Source: Enterobacillus tribolii (GTDB lineage Bacteria > Pseudomonadota > Gammaproteobacteria > Enterobacterales > Enterobacteriaceae). From it: 64,000 nucleotides of DNA. This document shows positions 1 through 9,470 of this stretch, piece by piece (positions within the stretch are counted from its first letter, which is position 1; the number at the start of each line of letters is the position of its first letter). The stretch is from contig NZ_QRAP01000001.1 of assembly GCF_003363015.1 (NCBI RefSeq), positions 915,162-979,161 on the forward strand, in the 5' to 3' direction. Made by a program: the position numbers and the translations under genes. The notes under the pieces are model-generated. The model saw only the letters and a list, made by a program, of their open reading frames with translations. It was not told the origin of the DNA and made no database searches.

Positions 1-1134
<1,134 letters not shown>

Positions 1135-1142
1135 TCTTTACG

Positions 1143-1188
1143 CTGAAACCCGCCGGATTCACAACCGCCTGAATCCGGCGGGTTTCAG
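1143..1188. terminator. 19-bp perfect hairpin between cmoB and the four-gene operon
   Basis: The arms 1143-1161 and 1170-1188 are perfectly complementary over 19 bp with an 8-base loop. The hairpin lies between two convergent genes, cmoB (+) and the coiled-coil gene (-), so it probably terminates both. U-tracts are short on both sides, so it may act partly by blocking readthrough rather than as a classic intrinsic terminator. Confidence 0.75.
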
Positions 1189-1201
1189 TCAGTTAATTCA
1201 G

Positions 1202-2554
1202 TTACTTAAACTCCCGTTCCCGGCGCACCGCCGCCTGGCGCTGTATCGCCTGCTCTCCCGCTTTTTCCACCACCCTGAGCGCCGCGCCGCCGGGCGGCAA
1301 TGCACGATCGATGCTCAGATCATTGCCGGATTCGGCGAGAAGCGCCTGAAGCTGCTGATGCTCACCGCACCATAACGCGTCGATATCCTCATCCCGCCGG
1401 GTATCGCGTTCGGCGGAAAAAGCTACCGTCCGGGCCTGAAAGCGCGGGCTTTCCGCACCGCCGCCCAGCTCCAGCCCATATCCCGGCGTCGCAGGTTTGC
1501 CGATCACTACCCGCCCTTCCTTCAGCCAGACGCCGGCCATCTCCTCACGCACCTCGTAGCCCAGCTTAGCCAGCCCTTCCAGCACGGCCTCCCGGCGCGC
1601 CAGCGCGGCGATTTTCGCCTGCTGCTTCTGTGTCGCCTCGTTTGCCCTGGCGATGGCCCCCGCCAGCGTGCCTGGGTCGCGTGCCTGCAACGCTTGTTGC
1701 AGCGTTTCAATCAGCGGCGCCAGTTCATCAGCGTCAAAGCTTTCCAGTCCGGCGATCAACACGCCGAGTTCCTGCCTGCCGTCCACCCGCGCGCGGGCTT
1801 CCCGCGTCGCCTGCGCCAGTTCCAGAATCAGCGAATCGCTTAACGTATCCCAGCGATGATCCTGCGCCAGTTGGCTCAGCTCGGCAGAACGACGGCGGAT
1901 ATCGCGGATATCCCGTTCCGGGTCCAGAATCACCAGTTCGGCGATATGGCGTTCAATACGGCGCAGGCGCGCATCAGCCTGCGCAGCGTCCTGCGCTTGC
2001 CAGGTTTCCGCCTGATACGCCTGCGGTTTCAGGCTTTCGGCCAGCGCACGCTGGCGCTCCGTGAGAATATCCCCCTGCGGCTGAAGTAAACGCAGCGCCT
2101 GGTTCAGCACCTGCGTATCCCCATTTTCCCCTTGCGCCAGCGCGCTCAGGCGCTGAATCAGCTCCGTGTGCTCAGGCATCCGCCGCTGCAACTCCGCCAG
2201 CAACACCGCCGCATTCTCCCGCCCCCGGCGTTGCTGCATCAGCGCCCCGGCCTCGGCGTCGATCATCATTTCCTGCGTCTGACGCATGTCTTCCCGGATA
2301 AATTCAATCATCCCCGGCACTTGATCCGTCATGGCGGCAAAATTCGCCGCGCTATGGGGGTAGAGGTTACGTCCGAACGCCACCATCTCCTGATAACGCC
2401 GGCGAATTTTTGCCGCTTTCTCTGCATCAGCCTGCGTGTTTTGCTGATTCAGCGCTTCCCACTGCTGCATCAGCTGTTTCAGGCAGGCCATTGAGCGCCT
2501 GAAATCGGCAATGTCTTCCTGACGGGCGCGAATGGTATGTACGGATGCGCTCAT
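1202..2554 (-). CDS. Coiled-coil protein, last gene of the AAA/radical SAM/helicase operon
   Basis: A 450-residue soluble protein that I do not recognise as a named family. Residues 1 to about 330 are rich in Q, A, E, R and L in heptad-like patterns (for example QLMQQWEALNQQ and LQQALQARDPG), suggesting long helices or coiled coil. The last 120 residues look different: a small globular module around LAKLGYEVREEMAG with beta-type segments, then DEDIDALWCGEHQQLQALL. No transmembrane segment or signal peptide is visible. The ATG overlaps the stop of the giant helicase gene by 4 nt (ATGA), so it is probably made in a fixed ratio with it. The shape suggests a structural or adaptor subunit; that is inference from the operon only. 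Confidence 0.8.
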   Translation of the reverse strand: MSASVHTIRARQEDIADFRRSMACLKQLMQQWEALNQQNTQADAEKAAKIRRRYQEMVAFGRNLYPHSAANFAAMTDQVPGMIEFIREDMRQTQEMMIDAEAGALMQQRRGRENAAVLLAELQRRMPEHTELIQRLSALAQGENGDTQVLNQALRLLQPQGDILTERQRALAESLKPQAYQAETWQAQDAAQADARLRRIERHIAELVILDPERDIRDIRRRSAELSQLAQDHRWDTLSDSLILELAQATREARARVDGRQELGVLIAGLESFDADELAPLIETLQQALQARDPGTLAGAIARANEATQKQQAKIAALARREAVLEGLAKLGYEVREEMAGVWLKEGRVVIGKPATPGYGLELGGGAESPRFQARTVAFSAERDTRRDEDIDALWCGEHQQLQALLAESGNDLSIDRALPPGGAALRVVEKAGEQAIQRQAAVRREREFK

Positions 2555-5500
2555 TGATTTTCCTCGCTGTTTTCATAGGCCGGCGGATGGACTTCAGCCC
2601 TTGTTTTCATCGCCTGCTCAATCGCCTGACGCAACCTGATGCGCTCACGTTCGCCATCGTTGTACCACCCCTGCACCGACACCCGGTGACGGTACGGCGC
2701 CACCCGCTTCAGCAGCGCCGGGCGCCACAGTTCGCGCGCACGGGCCTGCGCCAGCAGCGGGTGATGCGGCACATCGCACTCAATGCCGATCAGGTATTCG
2801 CCGCTGTGCGGATCTTCAAGCAGGCAATCATAATAAAATGCCCCCTCACGCCGGGAATCCGCCGGTTGCCAGCCCAGTTCGCGGATAAACGCCTTCACTT
2901 CGCGCACGAAGCCGTCTTCCCCCTGTGTTGCTCCTGTGGCGACGTTTTCGCTGCGCATCATGCGGCCCAGCAGTTCGCGCGAACGCGGATACGCCTGCTG
3001 TGACAGATGACGGGCGTACTCCAGGTATCCCTGCAAATAATCACGCGGAATATCCGGCTTACGCCGGGTGCTCAGCAGATCCGAAATTTCCTGAACCGGC
3101 ATGGAAGAAACGATGTGCACCTGCCGGCGGGCGCGGGTCACGGCCACGTTCAGCCGCCGCTCGCCCCCCGACTGCCCCAGCACGCCGAAGTTGCGCCGGA
3201 ACGTGCCTTGTTTATTGCGCCCGAAGGTGGTGGAGAAGATGATCACGTCACGCTCATCTCCCTGCACGTTTTCCACATTTTTCACGAAGAAGGACATATC
3301 TTCATCGTCCTCGCTGCGCTTTTGTTCTTCCCAATACGCCTGACGAAACACGCTGTCCCGCTCGGCGCGGGCCTCGATTTTGCGCTCGATGAGCTGCGCC
3401 TGCTTCTGGTTAAACGTCACCACGCCGACGGAAGGCCGCTGGTCATATGGCAATTTCCAGATGGCCGCCAGCAGTTTCACCACCTTAAAGGCTTCCCGCA
3501 GGTTGGTTTGATTTTGATACCGGCCGTTAACCTCAATCAGCGAAACCGGCCTGAGCTTGCCGATCACCTTCTCGGAGTGCTGCACCGGAATATTCAGCCG
3601 GTTCTCATAAAATGCATGATTGGAGAATTCGATCAATTCGCGGTAAGCCGAACGGTAGTGGATTTCAAGCGTTTGCACCGGTAACACGGTCCGCGCCAGG
3701 TGAAGCAGATCGGGGCAGTCGCTGATCCGGCGATAATCCCAGCGCTCCGCCGCTTCATCCTGTTGCCCTTCTTCGGCGTCCGTTTCTTCCTCGTCCTCGT
3801 CATCCGCACTGAAGCGCCCGGAGAAAAACGCGGAAGGCGGCATCTGTTTTTCGTCGCCGCTGACCACCATGCGCCGGCTGCGGAACAGCGTCGGCAACGC
3901 AAATTCCACCGGCATCTGGGAGGCTTCATCATAAATCACCGCGTCGAACAGCCCCGCCTTGAGCGGCAAGACCTGGCTGGCAACGTCCGGCGTCATCAGC
4001 CACACCGGCCGTAAATGCATCAGCCCAAGCGCTTCACCTTCCTCAATAAACTCACGCAGGCGGCGCGCCCGTTTGCCGCGCAGGCGGGTAATCTCCTCCC
4101 ACGCCCGCAGCGGGCTGATACGCTCACGATCGAGATCGGTGGTCAGCGCCAGCTTGTTCCACTCCCGCATCCGGCGGTCGGCGCCGTCCAGCCGGGCGAC
4201 CTGCTCCTCGCGCCTTTCCGCATCCAGCAGTAACAACGGCGTTTGCCTCTCCATTTGCTGTTTCCAGCTCAGGCGTACTTCCCGATCCAACGTACGGGAC
4301 ACCACTTCCGTCTGCTCCGCCACCGGAAACGCCTTCAACGCACTTTCCTGTTCGCGCAGGTATTTCAGCACGGCGAGACTGCTCTCATCCAACTGAGCCG
4401 CCAGCGGACGGAACTGCTGGTATGACGCCAGCGCAGGCAGTGCGCCTTCGAGGGCATTGATGTCTTGCGTAAGCCGCCGGTTGGTCGTGATCGCCTGAGT
4501 GAAGCGCTCATGCACAGACGCCTCCAGCCAGCCGCGCAGCTTCGCCAGCGCGTCAAGGCTGGCGGAACGCGCCTGACAGCGCCGGATAGCCGCCTTCAGC
4601 TCATCCGTATGGCGCTCGAAACCGTCCCGCTGCCGTTCAACGATGGCGCTTACCCACCCGGCGCAGTCCGGCGACTGCGTCAGCGGTTCAAATAACTGCG
4701 CGGTTCGCCGCAGATTACGGCGGGTTTCCGTCAGCAGCGCGCCTAATGCCAGCGCATCCAGCAAGCCGGCCGGCGGCAATCCCAGGTGCTGATGCAGGCG
4801 GGAAAGCTCCGTTCTGACCAAACGCCACTGCAGTTCCAGCCGGGCCGAGCCCCCCAGGCGCGCCAGTAAATCCGGCGTCTCCTGTAAGCCCTGCTGCTGT
4901 AAAAAAGCGTTCAGCTTGCCGCGACGCACGTAATAAAAAGGATTCAGATAACGCCAGAACGAACGGCGCAGCGCATCTTCCGTGGCGGTAATCAGGCGCG
5001 GCAGCAGCCCGCCGTCGCAGGCGGCCAGTCCGAGGAACAACAGTGGATCGGCGCCAGCGCCGTCAATCTCCTGCAAGCGCCCCGCCAGTTGATCCAGTTG
5101 TTGCAGAATCTGTCCGCCCTGCACCAGGCTGCCATGATAAGAAAAGAACAGCGGCAGCCAGCGGGAAAGGTTCTCCCACTCCGCATCCGTCAGTTCGCCG
5201 AACAACGCCGGGTAACGTTCAAGGGTATGTTGGTGGCCGGAGCAATCCGCCGCGCTGATGTCAATGGCCTGATAAGGGCCGGCCAGCGTCTCGTCCCTGA
5301 TGCGTTCCCGTTCACGCAGGGCAATAAAACGGTGGCGAAAATCATCGAGCACCACCGGTTCTCCCGGAAAAGGCGTCAGCTGCGCCAACGGGCTTTGTTC
5401 ATATTCCGCGTTCAGCCACAGGGGAATCCACGGCCCTATCGCCCGTTTAATCGTCTCTACCTGTTCCAGAGCGCACGGCTGCAATAGCGACCGCAACGCC

Positions 5501-8500
5501 GGTACATCCAGGCGGCGCGGGTCGGACTCCAACACCATTAACTCGCCCAGCAAAGCGCGGTAGCTGATGCCGGTGTTCGCGTCCGTCCGGTATAAGGCCT
5601 GATAGTATTCATCCAGCACCTTGCCGGTCTGCTCCAGCTCTTCGGCGGTGTCCCGGCGGGAAGTGACCCAGGGATTCACCGCCGTTTCCGCAGGCCGGTA
5701 CAGCCCCTCCAGCTGGGTACGCACGTTGCGGATAATGGCGTCGCGCTCACGCAGCACGTCTTTCACCATCACGACCCGATCCCCCAGTCCGCAGGCGACG
5801 ATGCGCTTAAACACCACCTCCAGCGCCGCCGGTTTCTGGCAGATCACCAGCAGGCTGCTGCGCCGGCCGATAGCATCCGCCACCATGTTAACGATGGTCT
5901 GGCTCTTCCCGGTGCCGGGCGGCCCCTCAATCAACAATCCGGGCGCATTACGCGCCGCCAGTATCGCCGCTTCCTGCGAGGGATCGCTGGTTACGGCGAA
6001 ATAGCACTCGTGCGCGGCGGCGGGCCGGGGCGGCGTTTCCTGAGGCGAACCCAGCCCCAGCGCTGTTTCCAGCGCGGTTCCGCCGGGTGAGAGCGCACTC
6101 AGTTGCCGCAAATCTTCACTGATGGCCTGACCGATAAACGAGGCATGAAACAACACGGCGCTGCACACCAACTGTGCACTGTTTTCTTCGATTTCTTCAT
6201 CGGTTTGCGTCAGGCGGACCAGCTGTTTTTCGCGGGCGGGGAGCAGCGCCGAAAGGCTTTCCATCACCTCTTCCGCAGTCAGCGAGGACTGACCGAGCAG
6301 CTCATCCAGCGCGCTCTGCCAGGCTTTGACCGCCGGAATGCCGACAAAGTTTTCCAGCGCCGGGTTCAGCCGCACCACGCCCCGCTCATGGTCAAAACGC
6401 AGGCTGGCTACATCGCGGATACCCGCCTCCATATTGATGCTGACCGGCCACAGCAGCAACGGCGCAATACGCGGCTTCATCTGCCTGGGCTGGTTATGCA
6501 GCAGCAGAAAGGGGAAGCCGAGGTAACGCCCGTCGATGCCGGTATCACGTTGGTAAAGCAGGGTCTGGGCGCACAGCGTACGCAGCCTGCCGTTGGCCGA
6601 TTCATTCGCCAACAGCGCTTCGCCATCGACGGACACCGCCGTTTTGCCGCGTGCCAGCAGATGATTCAACAGCGCCGCCGCACTTTTGCCCCCACCGCCC
6701 AGTTCGCACAAATCCACCCGCGCGGCATGGGGCGTGATACGCATCCGCACCAGCGAACCACGCATTGATGAGGCGGTGATCTTACGGGTAAAGAAGCTGA
6801 GCACCTGACTGACATAGCGCCGGCGCTCCGGCGCCAGCCACTGCTCCGCCGGAACCGCCAGCATCACCAGCACCTGCTCCAGCGGCAGGCGACGGGTCAG
6901 CAGAAAATGCCCGGCCCAGGCGTCAACGTCGGGAATATCGCTGCGGTTAAAGCCGTTGATGCGATCCGCCAGTTGCTGATACAGCGTCTGGCGCGGTGCC
7001 TGCAACCATTCCCGCGCCGCTTCGCGCTCAAACGCCAGCACGCCGCAGCGCGCCGCCAGCGTCTGGGCCTGCGTCAGCAGGCTTTCCGCGGAAACATATT
7101 GCTCAGCCCCTGCGCTAAGCAGAACGATCAAATCGTCCTCGCTGAGGTTGCGCCGGTCGATCAGCGTTTTCAGTCCGGGATGACGGGTATCCGGAAACAG
7201 GCGGCGCTGTTCTTCCCACAGCGCCGCCAGCCGTACACGCGAGGTTGCCAAAAGATGAATGCGCAGCGTCTCTTCGTCAAACGCTATGCCCAGCGTAGTG
7301 CCACGTTCGCGCACCCGTGCCTGGCGGGCGTTCAACTGCGTGAGCCAGTGCCCCGGCTCGCCCTGGCCGAGCATTTCCGGCAGCGGCCCGGTCAGCAGCG
7401 CATAGCCCTCCTGCGGGTGTTCCAGCAGCCAGGCGGGTGTGACGATTTCGCCGCGCAGGATCAGCGGCATGTTCGGATTAAGCTGTTTGAGCGCCAGCAT
7501 CAGGCGGAAGTCGTCATCGGTCTCCGTCAGTCCGCTCACCTGCCGAAGCATCGCGATGACCGTATCCTCAACGCCGCACGTCTGCGCCCAGGTTGTTATC
7601 TCGCCGCGCAACAGCAACGTTTGGGCTTCCTGCCAGTGTTGTTGCGTGGCGGCGGCCAGGGCAAAAGCGGCTGGCTGGCGATAGATGCTCCCGCCAAGCG
7701 TAATCTCCGCCCCGCTCCCGGCAACGGCGCCCATTTCATCAGCAACCGCGACGGGACGCCCTTCCAGCCAGGCTTCAACCTCAGGCCACTGCCAGCGGCG
7801 GTGACGGTCGCGGGTGAGTAAGCCACGCAGCAGCAGCCGCAAACGCGGGTCGAGATTGTCCGGGAGAGTCACGCCGTTCGCCAGCACCTGAATCAGGAAA
7901 GCATGAGGGTGAACGTCGTCGAAACAGGCGCCGTGGGTCAGTTGCTCCAGCAGAATAATGCCCAGGTTCCACCAGTCCGACGCGGCGGCCACACCGCCGG
8001 CCAGGGTTTCCGGCGCGCTGTAACGGCTGATGCCCAGCGGCGCGACGATGTCGAGATCGAACTCAGAAAGGCAGGCGGAACCAAATTCAATAATGACGAT
8101 ATCCAGCGGGTGGCGGGTGCGGATCAACAGGTTGCCGGGCCGCAGATCGCGGTGGCGCAGTCCGTGTTCGGCGAAGCTGAACAACGCGCTGCCCAGCTCA
8201 CGCACCACGTGCGGAATTTCATCCTCATGCCAGTAATCGCCGCCGGCGACAAACGCCTCCAGCGAACCGCCGGTCAGCGCTTCCGCCACCTGCCAGGCGC
8301 GCTCGTTCCAGCGCCCGGTGGCGATAATTTCCGGCACATGTTCGCGCGGCAGACGCCGCACTACGTCATAAATCGCCGGGTCGGGCTCCGCGCCGCAGGC
8401 ATACAGCGTCAGCACGGCCTGACGGCCGTCTTCCTGATGCTGCGCCAGGTAGCGCTCGCGCACGCTGTCATCGCGGTTGATGCGCCGCAGGAGTTGCCAG

Positions 8501-8814
8501 CCGTCAATGGCGGTCACCTCATCGCCGCCCGCTTCCGGCACTGGAACTTCAGCGGGTGCGTCGGCGCCGCACACCAGGCACATCAGGTCATCGTCGTCCA
8601 GCGGGTGACCGTTGCGGCACAGCCGCGCCGTGCCCGCCGCGCTTTCCGGCGGCGCGACGTCGCTGGCGGCGACCACCGCTTCAGGACGCCATCCCTTCGC
8701 ATGGATAGGTTCGGCGGAGAGATCCCAGCCGCACGGACGATCGTCAACACGCCCTTCGCAGAAGATTTCCGTCAGCGCACGTTCCGTGTGGCAGTTAGGG
8801 CAAAAACGCATCAT
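2551..8814 (-). CDS. Giant zinc-ribbon / kinase-like / DUF4011 / SF1 helicase / Vsr-like nuclease protein
   Basis: A 2087-residue multidomain protein. Residues 1-30 form a Cys4 zinc ribbon (CPNC...FC...CGW) and residues 66-83 a second one (C..H...CLVC). Residues 105-345 have a Ser/Thr kinase fold with HRDLRPGN (221-228) and an APE motif (267-269), but DFG reads EFG (243-245), the beta3 lysine is missing (AVLTLY, about 133-138) and no glycine-rich loop is seen. A DUF4011-like segment follows (around 650-850, PLLLWPV). The UPF1-type superfamily 1 helicase has Walker A GPPGTGKSQ near 960, DEAS near 1628, a QGDERDVII motif and VAVTRAR. The C-terminus (about 1995-2060, YLIGIECD) resembles Vsr/MTES_1575-type nucleases. 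DUF4011-helicase-Vsr proteins and kinase-helicase fusions are known from antiphage systems. The ATGATG start overlaps the radical SAM stop. Confidence 0.85.
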   Translation of the reverse strand: MMRFCPNCHTERALTEIFCEGRVDDRPCGWDLSAEPIHAKGWRPEAVVAASDVAPPESAAGTARLCRNGHPLDDDDLMCLVCGADAPAEVPVPEAGGDEVTAIDGWQLLRRINRDDSVRERYLAQHQEDGRQAVLTLYACGAEPDPAIYDVVRRLPREHVPEIIATGRWNERAWQVAEALTGGSLEAFVAGGDYWHEDEIPHVVRELGSALFSFAEHGLRHRDLRPGNLLIRTRHPLDIVIIEFGSACLSEFDLDIVAPLGISRYSAPETLAGGVAAASDWWNLGIILLEQLTHGACFDDVHPHAFLIQVLANGVTLPDNLDPRLRLLLRGLLTRDRHRRWQWPEVEAWLEGRPVAVADEMGAVAGSGAEITLGGSIYRQPAAFALAAATQQHWQEAQTLLLRGEITTWAQTCGVEDTVIAMLRQVSGLTETDDDFRLMLALKQLNPNMPLILRGEIVTPAWLLEHPQEGYALLTGPLPEMLGQGEPGHWLTQLNARQARVRERGTTLGIAFDEETLRIHLLATSRVRLAALWEEQRRLFPDTRHPGLKTLIDRRNLSEDDLIVLLSAGAEQYVSAESLLTQAQTLAARCGVLAFEREAAREWLQAPRQTLYQQLADRINGFNRSDIPDVDAWAGHFLLTRRLPLEQVLVMLAVPAEQWLAPERRRYVSQVLSFFTRKITASSMRGSLVRMRITPHAARVDLCELGGGGKSAAALLNHLLARGKTAVSVDGEALLANESANGRLRTLCAQTLLYQRDTGIDGRYLGFPFLLLHNQPRQMKPRIAPLLLWPVSINMEAGIRDVASLRFDHERGVVRLNPALENFVGIPAVKAWQSALDELLGQSSLTAEEVMESLSALLPAREKQLVRLTQTDEEIEENSAQLVCSAVLFHASFIGQAISEDLRQLSALSPGGTALETALGLGSPQETPPRPAAAHECYFAVTSDPSQEAAILAARNAPGLLIEGPPGTGKSQTIVNMVADAIGRRSSLLVICQKPAALEVVFKRIVACGLGDRVVMVKDVLRERDAIIRNVRTQLEGLYRPAETAVNPWVTSRRDTAEELEQTGKVLDEYYQALYRTDANTGISYRALLGELMVLESDPRRLDVPALRSLLQPCALEQVETIKRAIGPWIPLWLNAEYEQSPLAQLTPFPGEPVVLDDFRHRFIALRERERIRDETLAGPYQAIDISAADCSGHQHTLERYPALFGELTDAEWENLSRWLPLFFSYHGSLVQGGQILQQLDQLAGRLQEIDGAGADPLLFLGLAACDGGLLPRLITATEDALRRSFWRYLNPFYYVRRGKLNAFLQQQGLQETPDLLARLGGSARLELQWRLVRTELSRLHQHLGLPPAGLLDALALGALLTETRRNLRRTAQLFEPLTQSPDCAGWVSAIVERQRDGFERHTDELKAAIRRCQARSASLDALAKLRGWLEASVHERFTQAITTNRRLTQDINALEGALPALASYQQFRPLAAQLDESSLAVLKYLREQESALKAFPVAEQTEVVSRTLDREVRLSWKQQMERQTPLLLLDAERREEQVARLDGADRRMREWNKLALTTDLDRERISPLRAWEEITRLRGKRARRLREFIEEGEALGLMHLRPVWLMTPDVASQVLPLKAGLFDAVIYDEASQMPVEFALPTLFRSRRMVVSGDEKQMPPSAFFSGRFSADDEDEEETDAEEGQQDEAAERWDYRRISDCPDLLHLARTVLPVQTLEIHYRSAYRELIEFSNHAFYENRLNIPVQHSEKVIGKLRPVSLIEVNGRYQNQTNLREAFKVVKLLAAIWKLPYDQRPSVGVVTFNQKQAQLIERKIEARAERDSVFRQAYWEEQKRSEDDEDMSFFVKNVENVQGDERDVIIFSTTFGRNKQGTFRRNFGVLGQSGGERRLNVAVTRARRQVHIVSSMPVQEISDLLSTRRKPDIPRDYLQGYLEYARHLSQQAYPRSRELLGRMMRSENVATGATQGEDGFVREVKAFIRELGWQPADSRREGAFYYDCLLEDPHSGEYLIGIECDVPHHPLLAQARARELWRPALLKRVAPYRHRVSVQGWYNDGERERIRLRQAIEQAMKTRAEVHPPAYENSEENQ

Positions 8815-9470
8815 AGCGAACGATTCCGATCCTTGTTATCGCGCAGTACCGGAGTAAAGGAATGGCCCCGGTCCGTCAAAAATTCATTGAGCCGCTGCAT
8901 GTCATCACGGCGCGGAATGCCGATCAGGCTCACTACGCCCGCATCGTCAATCGCCAGGTCCAACACCTTTTCGTCCGCCGGCAGCGGCGCGTTATAGCGG
9001 GCGAAACACGTCTCACCCAACGGTGTTAAGAGATGAAGCCGCTGATTATCGCTGCCGCGCAGCCTGAGCGTTTGCGGCGCATCCTGCTCGAACGGCTCCG
9101 ACATCAGGGCGTCAATCAGCCCCGTCATGCGCGCAAGTTCATCGTTCAGGACGGGGAATGGATAGCCGCTGAACACCAGGATATCACCGTGAAATTCGGC
9201 GCGTATGGCCGTCAGCAGCGCCGCCAGCGCCTGTGGCTGATCGAAGGGTTCACCGCCGGAAACGGTAATGCCGTCCGCCTGCGCCAGCCAGGGGCGCAGG
9301 TGTGCTATCACATCAGCGACGGGTGTTTTTTCGCGGCGGAAACGCCAGGTTTCCGGCGACAGGCAGCCAGGGCAGCGTAACGAACAGCCCTGTGTCCAGA
9401 TACCGATGCGCCTGCCCGGCCCCAGCGTCGTAACCGGAAAGTGCAGGCGCGACAGCGCAATCGCCGTCAT
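8811..9470 (-). CDS. NrdG-like radical SAM activating protein
   Basis: A 219-residue radical SAM protein. The [4Fe-4S] site is C29-SLR-C33-PG-C36, the CxxxCxxC signature, followed by SGGEPFDQ (71-78), the SAM-binding GGEP motif. Size and layout match the NrdG/pyruvate formate-lyase activase group, which makes glycyl radicals on a partner enzyme. No NrdD- or PFL-like glycyl radical protein is in the window, and the gene sits inside a helicase/AAA+ operon with 4-nt ATGA overlaps on both sides, so a role in anaerobic nucleotide reduction is unlikely. The substrate may be one of the co-encoded proteins or a nucleic acid; this is inference. Confidence 0.88.
   Translation of the reverse strand: MTAIALSRLHFPVTTLGPGRRIGIWTQGCSLRCPGCLSPETWRFRREKTPVADVIAHLRPWLAQADGITVSGGEPFDQPQALAALLTAIRAEFHGDILVFSGYPFPVLNDELARMTGLIDALMSEPFEQDAPQTLRLRGSDNQRLHLLTPLGETCFARYNAPLPADEKVLDLAIDDAGVVSLIGIPRRDDMQRLNEFLTDRGHSFTPVLRDNKDRNRSL

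Noticed and set aside
6907-7821. ORFs antisense to the giant helicase gene (also 7903-8997 and 3007-3684)
   Set aside because: They lack RBS and domains, and the minus-strand frame has clear protein motifs over the same bases.
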